The notes under the pieces: model-generated
Told to the model about the DNA's origin: nothing
What the model saw: only the letters and a program-made list of their open reading frames with translations
The model's database searches: none
Program-made: the position numbers and the translations under genes
NCBI RefSeq assembly: GCF_037975245.1
Contig: NC_092569.1
Span: forward strand, 10,783,501 to 10,847,500
Length of the DNA: 64,000 nt
DNA from: Apostichopus japonicus
Taxonomy: Eukaryota > Echinodermata > Holothuroidea > Aspidochirotida > Stichopodidae
Reading direction: 5' to 3'
Shown here: positions 53,086-64,000 of the stretch, piece by piece
How the letters are laid out: each line of letters opens with the position of its first letter
Position numbering within the stretch: the first letter of the stretch is position 1

Positions 53086-54730
53086 GTACATTAATTAAGC
53101 CCCAATAAGTTGTAATCGGGAAAGCACTCAGCTGGTATTTATTTGCAAAAGATTTACAAGACAGAGGAGCTCCGTTCTCGTTGAAGGGATTGCCTACAAA
53201 TAAAATCCCTTCTTTATACAAAATATTCATGCGTAAGTGAGAGTTATTCCACATATATTCATCTCCGATAGAGTCCGTGGGTAGCATATAAGTGATGTCA
53301 CACCACGTCTCACATATTTGTTTAATAAAACCTTTCGAAATGTTCTTGACATCAGATCAGGCGCGTAGCCAAGGGGGCAGCGAAAGGGGCGACCACCGCC
53401 CCTCCCTCTTGAGCATAGTTTTTGTACGTTTTCATGATATCGTTAGTAATTTCAAATAGAAAATGCTTAGATGCAGACTTACAAGGCCTGGGAAGTGCCA
53501 TTTCCAGCGATCTGGGAGGCATTTTCGGCCAAACTTTTCTTGTACGTTTTGCTCCAACGCTTTGATAGTTTCCAGTGCCGAATCTACTGCTCTGATAATT
53601 TGCCTACAGGTTCGCCCCTCCTATGGCAAATTCCTCGCTACGCGTCTGCATCAGATTTCTTACAATTGCACTTAAAAAACAGTGTTTTTACCAAAAGATA
53701 GTAAGTAGATATCAAAGAAAACTTTCCACGGTCCATCCATATCGATTGTATAACGGCGGAACCAGGTGCACTTCAGACTTTTAACAAAACTCTCAATGTG
53801 AGGTACCTTTAAACCCCTCTCTCCAATTTATTATCGATCAATTTATTATCGATGAACGTTTAACTTTGTCTGGATTGCCATGCCAAACAAAATCAAAGAT
53901 GATGTGATCAACCCTCTTTAATGAAGCTTATTGCGGATTTGGAAGAATTAGAAACAAATATAGGCCTACTAGCTGAGAAAGCGCGAGACCTTGAACAACC
54001 GTATTCCTTACCACTGGGGTTAAATCTCTAGTAGACCAAATACGGGAACAATTTTTAAGTCTGGAGAGTTTAGGAATGAGATTCAATCGGAATAGATCGT
54101 CGCCGTTATTAGTAAAGGCAATGCTTAAGGAATGTACTGGACCTTGAGTAAGTTTAATACCGAAATCATTAATGAACACTGGACTATGGTGAAGAAAAGG
54201 ACCCAACGGAAACAGATAAGACTTGCTCAAATTCACGGCACGATCAGACGAGAGCTTGAAGTTATTAAGAACACGAAGAATTTCCTTAAGAGAATGTCTG
54301 TTATGTTTAATGTAAATCAATGTGTAATCCGCGTATCGAAGCAACCCTGTTTCATTTCCAGCAATATAAATTCCCCTTAGAATGCTATTACAATTAATGT
54401 TCAAAGCTAGAATTTCTATACACAGAATAAAAATGGACTAAGAGCTTAAGTAGCAGCCTGTAGTATAACCATTGTCACAAAAACAAACTTTACAGTTGTT
54501 ATAGAGAGTTACATGAATCCACTTGTTAAAGCTATTGACGAAATATAAAAAAAAGTGGGGAGTAGAGTGGATAAAGTTCTACTCCACTCTGTCAAAGGCT
54601 TTCTCAAAGCCAATCTTAAAAAGAAAACCTGGTACATTTTAGTCAGAAGTATAATTCATCAGATCTAAAAAACATCTAATATTTTCGCCAATGATTAATT
54701 TTCCTTTAATGAAAACGCTTTGCCCGAGGA
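53086..54730 (-). pseudogene. LINE fragment 3: degenerate L1/Tx1-like reverse transcriptase
   Basis: On the minus strand, from high to low coordinates, the translation shows in broken frames GQSVFIKGKLIIGENIRCF, then KIGFEKAFDRVE (54620-54580), then a longer frame 54404-53928 with GLLRYADYTLIYIK (the catalytic YADD position reads YADY), NLSKSYLFPLG and SIAFTNNGDDLF. These are fingers, palm and connection motifs of a non-LTR retrotransposon reverse transcriptase. Further downstream comes the WNNSHLRMN and NENGAPLSCKSFANKY region (about 53300-53100). In-frame stops, the altered YADD box and a 291-bp hAT-like insertion at 53358-53648 show that it is dead. The clade (L1/Tx1) is by motif resemblance only. 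Confidence 0.8.
53358..53648. mobile_element. Non-autonomous hAT-like element inserted in a LINE, 8-bp TSD, empty site known
   Basis: Starts CAGGCGCGTAGCC and ends GCTACGCGTCTG. Flanked by CATCAGAT at 53350-53357 and 53649-53656. The related LINE fragment at 48863-48870 has a single CATCAGAT with continuous sequence, so it is the empty site. Internally it matches the element at 45460 in reverse orientation. Confidence 0.95.
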
Positions 54731-54739
54731 CAGATTACT

Positions 54740-55205
54740 TTAGGAATAACAAGTTTTAATCTTCATTACTATATGTCATTTTACATATGCATTTTCAACG
54801 CCTATAACCACTTTTTGGACCATATTTTTTATCTACATTATATTGGTATACTGATATGTCGTTGAAGAACGAAGGTCATTGTGCAAAGAAAAAAAAAATG
54901 GATGCTCATTGAAAAATTAATCATTAAACCTCTAAGATCAGTTCTCTTATTAATGATTTGCTTCAATCCATTTTATCATTAATATATCTGCTGTAAAGTA
55001 CGCTATTAAAAACTATCTCCATTCAGAGTCATAACAATGCTTACACTTCAACTCCATTCATTGCTTCAAATAGCGTGCATATATGCGTTTTCAGTGATAT
55101 CTTGTAAATTTTCAACCTCTTTTTTATTACTTTTCGAATTTATAAAGAGCCTTTCTAGTAACAATAGCGCGTCTGCTTTAGTTTGGAATAAATGAAAGAT
55201 TATCA
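54740..55205. repeat. Large dispersed block, partial copy D
   Basis: Matches 58340-58790 (CTACATTATATTGGTATACT, TCGTTGAAGAACGAAGGTCA, CTTTCTAGTAACAATAGCGC). Directly followed by a single copy of the 478-bp unit. Confidence 0.8.
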
Positions 55206-55690
55206 CGTAAAACAAATAAGAAACGGTTGAAAATATATATACTGAAAAGACCGTGAGGGGGAGGAACAATGTTCTTACACATCTAAATATCAGTGAGGTG
55301 CACAGTGTGGTGGGGGGGGGGGGAGAGGGCACATTCCAAATTATCCCTCACCGACTTAGGTAGAGGCCTGATAAGTTGTGGACAAGGCGTAGACCGATGG
55401 AACCACTTATTTTTACGAATGAGGGGATGGTTGTGTGGTCTTTGGATTTGTTTTCCATGTTGGCTTTCACCCCAGAAGAAACTTTTAAAAAGTTAAGGGA
55501 TCAAATAGTGCATTCTGAGGAACATTGACTTTATACATTGGGTCTTTAATAAGGTATTAAAGTAATGTTGTGCAAAGAAATACCTTTCAAGTTTGCCAAA
55601 ACCCTCCGACTGATTATGGAAGTGTGGAGCCCCCCCCCCCACACTTTAATCTTCCCAGTAAGATATTATACGCACAGCTTATGGGACATC
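55206..55690. repeat. Single copy of the 478-bp unit
   Basis: Same content as the three tandem copies at 58791-60229: GTAAAACAAATAAGAAACGG at the start, a G tract near 55311-55322 and a C tract near 55631-55640. Confidence 0.85.
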
Positions 55691-57340
55691 ATAACCACAA
55701 AAGAACACATCATTCAATGTGGACTTCTTCGAGTACTAAAATATCGATACGAGTTTGGCCAGTTCGTCATTTTAATATGCGCTACAGAGCTATTTTAGTT
55801 TTTTTGACGATTGACCTTTGACCCAGGTACATATAGCCTACTGTATTATAATTACAACAATACCGAAATACCCCCCCCCCCAAAAAAAAAAAAAATGTTG
55901 AACGCTTTTCCGCAGCATGTTGACCAGTTTGTCATTTGACCTCCTTTTACCCTGTAACCCTTGGGCATTTTACAATCATCAAACAATGTAGATATCATAC
56001 TACAATAATATGTCGATCCGTATGGAAAGCCATTTTAACATTTAATCGGGAATTTTAGATATCTGAAATTATTTCTTATTCCAGATATCTGAAATTGAAT
56101 TCGAGATATCTGAAATTGAATTCGAGATATCTGAAATTGAATTCGAGATATCTGAAATTGAATTCGAGATATCTGAAATTGAATTCGAGATATCTGAAAT
56201 TGAATTCGAGATATCTGAAATTGAATTCGAGATATCTGAAAATGAATTCGAGATATCTGAAATTCTATTTCAGATATCTGAAATTGAATTCGAGATATCT
56301 GAAATAGAATTGCAGATATCTCGAATTGAATTTCAGATATCTCGGCGAATTGAATTCGAGATATCTCGAATTCAATTTCAGATATCTCGAATTCAATTTC
56401 AGATATCTGAAATTCTCTGGTATTTCGAGATATCTGAATTTTATTTTAAGATATCTGCAATTATTTGTAGATATCTGAAATAAATTGGAGATATCTGTAA
56501 TTTAATTTGAGATATCTGAAATTATTTCGAGATATCCGAAATTCCCGATTAAATGTTAAAATGGCTTTCCATACTTCCGCCTGGAAAGTTAACCGTCGTT
56601 AAACAGTTCTAAATGGACCACCTACTGAGATTACCTTTGTGGCATGTTTTCAGTCATATATAATTCTTTTCGATGCTTCGATATTGAACAGACCATGTCT
56701 TACCTCCATGAACAGACTGAAATGAACTACCGATGGGTAAAACGTCGAGAGGATTGAAGGTGATTTTTAGGCGTTTTAGAAGTTCCCGTGTGAAGCTGGA
56801 AGATTCCGTGTTTAGTGGAGCACTATACTAAACTGCTATCTCAAAATGTAAGCGGTCACATCGACAAAATATTCAATGTGCTAAAACAGCCCAAGTCATC
56901 AGTTATCATATGATGGGTAGAGCATGTAAGTTGAAACAGCGACGTAGCCAGGAATTTGCGAGTCGGAGGGAAGGGGGGGGAGCACATGTTGCGATTGATA
57001 TGGGGGAGGGGTGTAAGAGGAGGGGTGTGCCCCTCCCATTGAAGAAAGGTTTGAACAATTGAAGGTCCTTAGATACAATCTGGTGCAATGTTTCCCAATT
57101 TCATCATTATCATATATGATATCATGTTATCAGCAGATTTTGTTTCCTGTTTGAGTTCTTTTACATGTTCTTTTACACATTATATCAGGAAGACAAACAT
57201 AGTGCTCTTTTACAATTTTTTTCAGTAAGATGATCCTTGTTTATTGTCCAATGTCTGGACTTTAATATATTTGACGAATTTAACTGATGGACAATATAAA
57301 CTTTCATATGTTGTAAGACAGCAAGATGTGCAGTGTATAT
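55690..57340. repeat. Block duplicated at 60230-61170
   Basis: Apart from the insertion at 56021-56573, this stretch is collinear with 60230-61170 (GGGACATCATAACCACAAA, TAACCGTCGTTAA, CAGTTATCATATGATGGGTA, CAGCGACGTAGCCA). No conserved coding frame. Confidence 0.8.
56021..56573. mobile_element. 553-bp inverted-repeat element made of GATATC/GAATTC tandem repeats
   Basis: Both ends carry TATGGAAAGCCATTTTAAC and continue the inverted repeat to about 35 bp. The core is a tandem array of a 21-bp unit, GAATTCGAGATATCTGAAAT plus one base, with about ten regular copies (56090-56300), then inverted and diverged copies. The duplicated locus at 60571-60600 lacks it (GTCGATCCG joined directly to CCTGGAAAG), giving the empty site. 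TCCG stands at both flanks, but the exact target duplication is unclear. No protein: the repetitive NSRYLKL frame is an artefact. Confidence 0.85.
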
Positions 57341-57349
57341 ATACATAAA

Positions 57350-58790
57350 AAAATAGGTCTGTTGACACTTCTGTAGAACAAACGCTTCGCCGGTACCATC
57401 TATTGCTCACACTTGAGATAAATAAAAAACATGAAACGTAGGTTCAATGTCAGATTTATCGTGTCATGAAAGCCTTCAAAGATGAAAAAGTGAAGCGCCT
57501 TGCCGTTGGCAGACAAAAAGTACTTTTCGTCTCAGGAAAGTCATATCTATCACAGTAAATATAAAATCAGTGTACCAACCCACTCTGAATGTCGTTAGTA
57601 CTTTGGGCAGGAATTATGCCGGTAATCATTTTATCTGCTGAACATTTTCAAAGTGATTCTTTCCAGACACAAAGTTATATTCCTAATCTACAATGTTAGC
57701 ACCAGAACTCAACATGTCTTGTAGGCGTAACTTTCTGTTATTCAGTCGATATATGTACCTCATATGCTAAATGAGGCTATTAACTAGGTACAGCACATTG
57801 TTTGTGGTAGGTTAGTAATTGGGACAAAAATATTACATTGTTGTATTAGTGAAAAAGCACCAAGTTAAGTGTATTTTCACGCTGTATATATCTGAGTTCT
57901 ACAAAATGTTACTAACTTAATGCCGCGATCTAAACATAGTAAAATCTCTAAAACGTTTGTTACCTCCCTATTTATATTAAATATATATAGGTTATTTTCA
58001 AAAATGCTTGTTTTTCTTAAAAAATTCGGTTAATTTCTATAAAAATATTTTAATACAGAAATTTCTGAAAACGTAACTTGGACGTCAAAGAAGGTAGTTT
58101 TGCTAACCATTATTCCTAAATGAAAGGTTAATCATATCTTGATTATTATAACCAATTAACTGAAAGTTACTCATAGTAAGATAACCCACAATATACTCCA
58201 CAGTCTAAAACAGTAGGCCTAATATAATGTAAATAGAAACTTTAGCATAATGAAATGAAATTTCTGAAGAATGAAACAATAGGCAAAACTAACAATAGAG
58301 ATATATATCCACAGTTACTGCAGTTTTAGGGGAAATATTCATTGCACTACTTTATTACTACATGTCATTTCACATATATGCATTTTCAAAGATTATTACC
58401 ACTTTTTGGACCAATTTTTTATCTACATTATATTGGTATACTGATATGTCGTTGAAGAACGAAGGTCATTGTACAAAGAAAAAAAAATGGATGCTCATGA
58501 AAAATGTTCATTAAACCTCTAAGATCAGTTCTCTTATTAACGATTTGCTTCAATCCATTTTGTCATTAATATATCTGCTGTTGTGTAGGTTATTAATCAG
58601 TATCTCTCTTCAGAGTCATAACAATGCTTACACTTCGACTCCATTCATTGCTTCATATAGCAAACATATGCGTTTTCAGTGATGTTTTGTAAATTTTCAA
58701 CCTCTTTCTTATTACTTTTCGAATCATAAAGAGCCTTTCTAGTAACAATAGCGCGTCTGCTTTAGCTGGGAATAAATGAAAGATTATCAC
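57350..58790. repeat. Large dispersed block, copy B
   Basis: Begins AGGTCTGTTGACACTT and is collinear with 62839-64000 at high identity and with copy A more weakly. It runs directly into the 478-bp tandem array. Confidence 0.85.
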
Positions 58791-60229
58791 GTAAAACAAA
58801 TAAGAAACGGTTGAAAATATATCTACTGAAAAGACCGTGAGGGGGAGGAACAATCTTCTTTCACATCTAAATATCAGTGAGGTGTACAGTGTGGTGGGGG
58901 GGGGGGGAGGAAGAAGGCACATTCCAAATTATCCCTCACCGACTTAGGTAGAGGCCTGATAAGTTGTGGACAAGGCGTAGACCGACGGATCCACTTATTT
59001 TTACGAATGAGGGGATGGTTGTGTGTTCTTTGGAATTGTTTTCCATGTTGGCTTCACTCCATGAGAAACTTTTAAAAAGTTAAGAGATCAAATAGTGCAT
59101 TCTGAGGAACATTGACTTTATACATTGGGTCTTTAATAAGGTATTAAAGTAATGTTGTGCAAAGAAATACCTTTCATGTTTGCCAAAACCTTCCGACTGA
59201 TTATGGAAGTGTGGAGCACCTCCCCCCCCCCCCCCCACATTTGGAACATTGACTTTATACATTGGGTCTTTGGTAAAACAAATAAGAAACGGTTGAAAAT
59301 ATATCTACTGAAAAGACCGTGAGGGGGAGGAACAATGTTCTTTCACATCTAAATATCAGTGATGTGTACAGTGTGGTGGGGGGGGGGGGGAGGAAGAAGG
59401 CACATTCCAAATTATCCCTCACCGACTTAGGTAGAGGCCTGATAAGTTGTGGACAAGGCGTAGACCGAGGGATCCACTTATTTTTACGAATGAGGGGATG
59501 GTTGTGTGTTCTTTGGAATTGTTTTCCATGTTGGCTTCACTCCATGAGAAACTTTTAAAAAGTTAAGAGATCAAATAGTGCATTCTGAGGAACATTGACT
59601 TTATACATTGGGTCTTTAATAAGGTATTAAAGTAATGTTGTGCAAAGAAATACCTTTCATGTTTGCCAAAACCTTCCGACTGATTATGGAAGTGTGGAGC
59701 ACCCCCCCCCCCCCACATTTGGAACATTGACTTTATACATTGGGTCTTTGGTAAAACAAATAATAAACGGTTGAAAATATATCTACTGAAAAGACCGTGA
59801 GGGGGAGGAACAATGTTCTTTCACATCTAAATATCAGTGAGGTGTACAGTGTGGTGGGGGGGGGGGGGGAGGAAGAAGGCACATTCCAAATTATCCCTCA
59901 CCGACTTAGGTAGAGGCCTGATAAGTTGTGGACAAGGCGTAGACCGACGGATCCACTTATTTTTACGAATGAGGGGATGGTTGTGTGTTCTTTGGAATTG
60001 TTTTCCATGTTGGCTTCACTCCATGAGAAACTTTTAAAAAGTTAAGAGATCAAATAGTGCATTCTGAGGAACATTGACTTTATACATTGGGTCGTTAATA
60101 AGGTATTAAAGTAATGTTGTGCAAAGAAATACCTTTCATGTTTGCCCAAACCCTCCGACTGATTATGGAAGTGTGGAGCACCCCCCCCCCCCCCCACTTT
60201 AACCATCCCCGTTAGATATGACACACACA
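58791..60229. repeat. Three tandem copies of a 478-482 bp unit
   Basis: Unit starts (GTAAAACAAATAA) at 58791, 59273 and 59751, periods 482 and 478 bp. Each unit holds a G tract of 11-14 nt about 105 bp in and a C tract of 11-15 nt about 430 bp in. Units are almost identical apart from homopolymer length, so the array is young or homogenised. Frames in the units are not supported as genes. Confidence 0.95.
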
Positions 60230-61170
60230 GCTTATGGGACATCATTACCACAAACGAACACATCATTCAATGAGGACTTCTTCGAGTACTAAAATATCGA
60301 TACGAGATTGGCCAGTTTGTCATTTTAATATGCGCTAGAGAGATGTTTTAGTTTTTTTTTGACGATGACGTCTTAAGCCACGCAGGTACAACCATTGCCC
60401 ACGTACATACTATATTTATTATTATTATTACAACATTACCGTAATACCCAAATTACATTTGGCTGTTAAACGCTTTTTCGCAGCATGTCGACCAATTTGT
60501 CATTTGACCTCCTTTTACCCTGTAACCCTTGGACATTTTACAATCATTAATACACTGTAGATATCATACTACAATAATATGTCGATCCGCCTGGAAAGTT
60601 AACCGTCGTCAATCAGTTCTAAATGGACCACCTACTGAAGTTACTTTTTTGGCATGTTTTCAGCCATATATAATTCTTTTCGATGTTTCGATATTGAACA
60701 GACTGAAATAAACTACCGATGGGTAATACGTCGAGAGGATTGAAGGTTATTTTAAGGCGTTTTAAATTCCTGTGTGAAGCTGGAAGATACCGTGTTTAGT
60801 GGAGCACTATACTTAACTACTATCTCAAAATGTTCAATGTGCTAAAACAGCCCAAGTCATCAGTTATCATATGATGGGTAGAGCATGTAAGTTGAAACAG
60901 CGACGTAGCCATAAATTTGCGAAGGGGGGGGGGGGAAGGAGGAGAGAACATGTTGCGATTGATATGGGGGAGGGGTGTAAGGGGAGGGGTGTCCCCCTGA
61001 GAAAGTTTTGAACAATAAGGAAGGTCCTTAGATAAGATCTGGTGCAATGTTTTCCCAATTTCATCATTATCATATGATATCATGTTATCAGCAGATTTTG
61101 TTTTGACGAACTTAACTGATGGAAAATATAAACTTTCATATTTTGTAAGACAGCCAGATGAGCAGTGGCC
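60230..61170. repeat. Second copy of the 55690-57340 block
   Basis: Collinear with 55690-57340 but lacks the 553-bp insertion. Contains a left hAT-like end (CAGCGACGTAGCCA, about 60898) and a G tract without a detectable right end. Confidence 0.8.
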
Positions 61171-62570
61171 TAAAAACAAATGTCGATATCGCAGTGTATT
61201 AGCATTGAAATAATTATTTATAGGAAGCGCGTATCACGTACGATTGCTAGCTTAGCTTCATAACATGCTGTTTGTGCAACAACTTAAGACGAATCATAGA
61301 AAGGATGAGAACGCAAGTTGTAGACGTAGCATAAACGGTTCGTGACAATCCATCGAGTGCGGTTGAGTAGGCTATTTGTATTTTATTACGCAGTGGCCAA
61401 CTGTAGGCTTGTAAAAGGCTATAGGCTAAATTTACCTAATTGAATCTGCCAAACTAAGTAGCTGAATCAGTAGGCCTGAATATTACTACGATTATGATCG
61501 AGTTAACGGAGCTGACGAGTACTCAAGATCAAAAGAGAACTGACAAAATACCTTGCATGAAAGCAACAGTTTTAAACATTTTTTCGACACTGAAGGGGAG
61601 TAGCAGTTGCTCCCACTGTACCCCCATGGCTACATCCCTGAGTTGAAAACGTTTATCTTTGCTTTTGCGGTCTTGGAAAGTGGCGAAATTAGGGTGCACG
61701 TTATACTAGGACAACTGATTGTGGAACGAGACCTGCAGAATTTGATAATCTACGCGATTTTGGGGTTACCGCGGCTATATTTGTCATTTGATGAGTGCTG
61801 TTTTGGTTATATGACTCTTGACCTCAGACGTCTGACATTTTAACTTATTACGTAATAGGTAAGGAATAGTTTGCGAAACGCATTCACGCACACATTTGAC
61901 CATGTTTGACGTTTACCAGTATGAAATGCACATCACGGGATAATTTGGTGGGCTATAAAACGCGTCCTACCTAACCACACACACGCCATCACCATCTTAT
62001 ATATTACCTTTGCCTTCGGAAAGGGATATATAATAAAACGACTCATGTTAATGGATTGTTCCTAACGATATATCAATACTATATACAAAGAGCTTAAAAT
62101 AAAAGGTTGTGTCTACAACAGAAAGAAAAACATAATCTAACAGTTTGTGTAGTTTTATATCTCCAAACTTTCGAATGGTCTGCCTAAGTTTATAGTTCCG
62201 GTCGCGATTACCATGAAATCTTGAGGATTATAATTTCTTCGTCGATGGAATACACAACAATTCAACCACCCCGTGATAAAGTTCACGCAGAGTGCATGCA
62301 ACCTTTTAAGTTAAGCCTTATCTGTAACGAAGAGAAAACATATGCTACATCTTCGTGTATTTTTTGTATATTTATTATACTCTATATGCAGCTTGCATTG
62401 ATATGTAAATTTAATATTCTTTCAATAAAGGTCATTACATCTTTCATCACGTCGGTTGATCGAGAAAGAGTCGAAACTGCCGGTGTTATTAATCAACAGC
62501 AATTGAGCCAATCATTATCTGCATTAATTGTATGGCAGCAACACAGTAGGCAAACGTTTTATGGGCATGT
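61171..62570. other. Intergenic DNA without supported genes
   Basis: The 78-codon frame at 61607 and the longer frame at 62221 (which runs into a microsatellite) have no recognisable features. Confidence 0.5.
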
Positions 62571-62799
62571 TTTATTGATCTATATCGATCTCTATCGATA
62601 TATTACATATAATAAATACAGAGATAATATTTTATTATATATAATATTATCTATGATAGATAGATAATATTTTATTATATATAATAATATCTATTATAGA
62701 TAGATAGATATATAGATAGATATATGCATTTATAAATAAATATCATATATATATAATTATTAATGAATATATCTATCTATCCATCCATCCATCCATGCA

Positions 62800-62838
<39 letters not shown>
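62570..62838. repeat. Compound GATA/TATC/TA microsatellite
   Basis: GATA and TCTA units, a short CCAT run and a final (TA)n of about 36 bp that directly abuts block copy C. Confidence 0.95.
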
Positions 62839-62841
<3 letters not shown>

Positions 62842-64000
62842 TCTGTTGACACTTATGTAAAACAGACGCTTCGCCGGTACCATCTATTGCCCACACTTGA
62901 GATAAATAAAAACATGAAACGTAGGTTCAATGTCAGATTTATCGTGTCATGAAAAGTCTTGAATGATGAATAAATGAAGCGCCTTGTCGTGGGCAGACAT
63001 AGAGTACTTTTCGTCTCAGTATAGACATATCTATAACAGTAAATATCAAATCAGTGTACCAGCCTACTCTGAATGTCTTTAGTACTTTGGGCAGTTATAA
63101 TGTCGGTAATCATTTTATCTGCTGAACATTTTCAAAGTGATTCTATCCAGACACAAAATTATATTCCTAATCGACAATGTTAGCACCAGAACTCGCAACA
63201 TGTCTTGCAAGGCGTAACTTTCTGTTATTCAGTCGATATATGTTCCTTATATGCTAAATGAGGCTATTAACTAGGTACAGCACATTGCTTGTGGTAGGTT
63301 AGTAATGAGGACAAAAATATTACATTGTTGTATTAGTGAAAAAGCACCAAATTAAGTGTATTTTTCACGCTGTATATATCTGAGGTCTACAAAATATTAC
63401 TAACTTAATGCCGCGATCTAAACATAGTAAAATCTCTAAAACGTTTGTTACCTCCCTATTTATATTAAATATATATAGGTTATTTTCATAAATGCTTGTT
63501 TTTCTTTGAAAATTCGGTTAATTTCTATAAAAATATTTTAATACAGAAATTTCTGAAAACGTAACTTGGACGTCAAAGAAGGTAGTTTTTCTAACCATCA
63601 TTCCTAAATGAAAGGTTAATCATATCTTGATTATTATAACCAATTAACTGAAAGTGAGTCATAACAAGATACCCCACAATATACTCCACAGTCTAAAACA
63701 GTAGGCCTAATATAATGTAAATAGAAACTTTAGCATAATGAAATGAAATTTCTGAAGAATCAAACCATAGACAAAACTAACGATAGAGATATATATATAT
63801 ATCCACAGTTACTGCAGTATTAGGGGAAATATTTATTGCACTACTTTATTACTACATGTTATTTCACATATATGCATTTTCAAAGATTATTACCACTTTT
63901 TGGACCATTTTGTATCTACATTATATTGGTATACTGATATTTGTTGAAGAACGAAGGTGATTGTGCAAAGAGAAAAATGGATGCTCATTGAAAAATTGTC
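62839..64000. repeat. Large dispersed block, copy C (continues past the window)
   Basis: Starts AGGTCTGTTGACACTT immediately after the TA repeat and follows copy B (57352 onward) to the window end, with scattered substitutions. Confidence 0.85.

Noticed and set aside
56095-56307. 70-codon frame of repeated NSRYLKL
   Set aside because: It arises because the 21-bp unit is divisible by three; the DNA is a structured repeat with an empty site elsewhere.
58653-58922. Frames of about 88 codons shared by the repeated blocks (also 55066-55332)
   Set aside because: The similarity is explained by block duplication; the frames start in poly-C or poly-G tracts, shift between copies and lack motifs.
62221-62667. 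Frame of about 148 codons near the right edge
   Set aside because: Its first codon is TTG, it runs into a GATA/TA microsatellite and shows no domain.

Overview
This window is eukaryotic nuclear DNA from a repeat-rich animal genome. Genes have GT-AG introns, intergenic DNA is AT-rich, and long TA microsatellites and G or C homopolymers recur throughout. The ribosomal protein on the minus strand and the frequent 'GGCCTAT'-type words are most like an invertebrate deuterostome, probably an echinoderm; the species is not determined by the sequence alone. There are no prokaryotic features (operons, ribosome binding sites, CRISPR).

Three gene loci can be assembled. (1) The 3' end of a multi-pass membrane protein gene (1-390, +) is followed by a complete tandem paralogue (7866-10075, +, three coding exons, 309 aa, about eight membrane helices). 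(2) The gene for small-subunit ribosomal protein S12 (13397-19009, -, five coding exons, 142 aa) was rebuilt exon by exon and keeps frame throughout. (3) A seven-coding-exon gene (26879-38740, +, 868 aa) encodes a type I membrane protein. It has a signal peptide, a short N-glycosylated ectodomain with four cysteines and a MAM-like end, one membrane helix, and a 612-residue cytoplasmic tail with many tyrosine motifs, including two YxN Grb2-type SH2 sites. It is the most interesting coding feature here and I do not recognise it as a named gene.

Most of the rest is repeats. Nine elements have CAG-like terminal inverted repeats and 8-bp target-site duplications (one imperfect). They are hAT-type non-autonomous elements at 2683, 11899, 23535, 27593 (with another nested inside at 27966), 33396, 43586, 45460 and 53358. 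Four or five long fold-back repeats lie in introns and intergenic DNA, two of them at the S12 locus. A degenerate L1/Tx1-like LINE lies on the minus strand between 48.4 and 54.7 kb.

From about 51.7 kb to the end the DNA is a patchwork of related blocks several kb long. It includes three tandem copies of a 478-482 bp unit carrying both poly-G and poly-C tracts, and a 553-bp inverted-repeat insertion built from 21-bp GATATC/GAATTC repeats whose empty site is visible 4.5 kb away. No protein-coding gene could be supported between 38.8 and 64 kb apart from LINE remnants.
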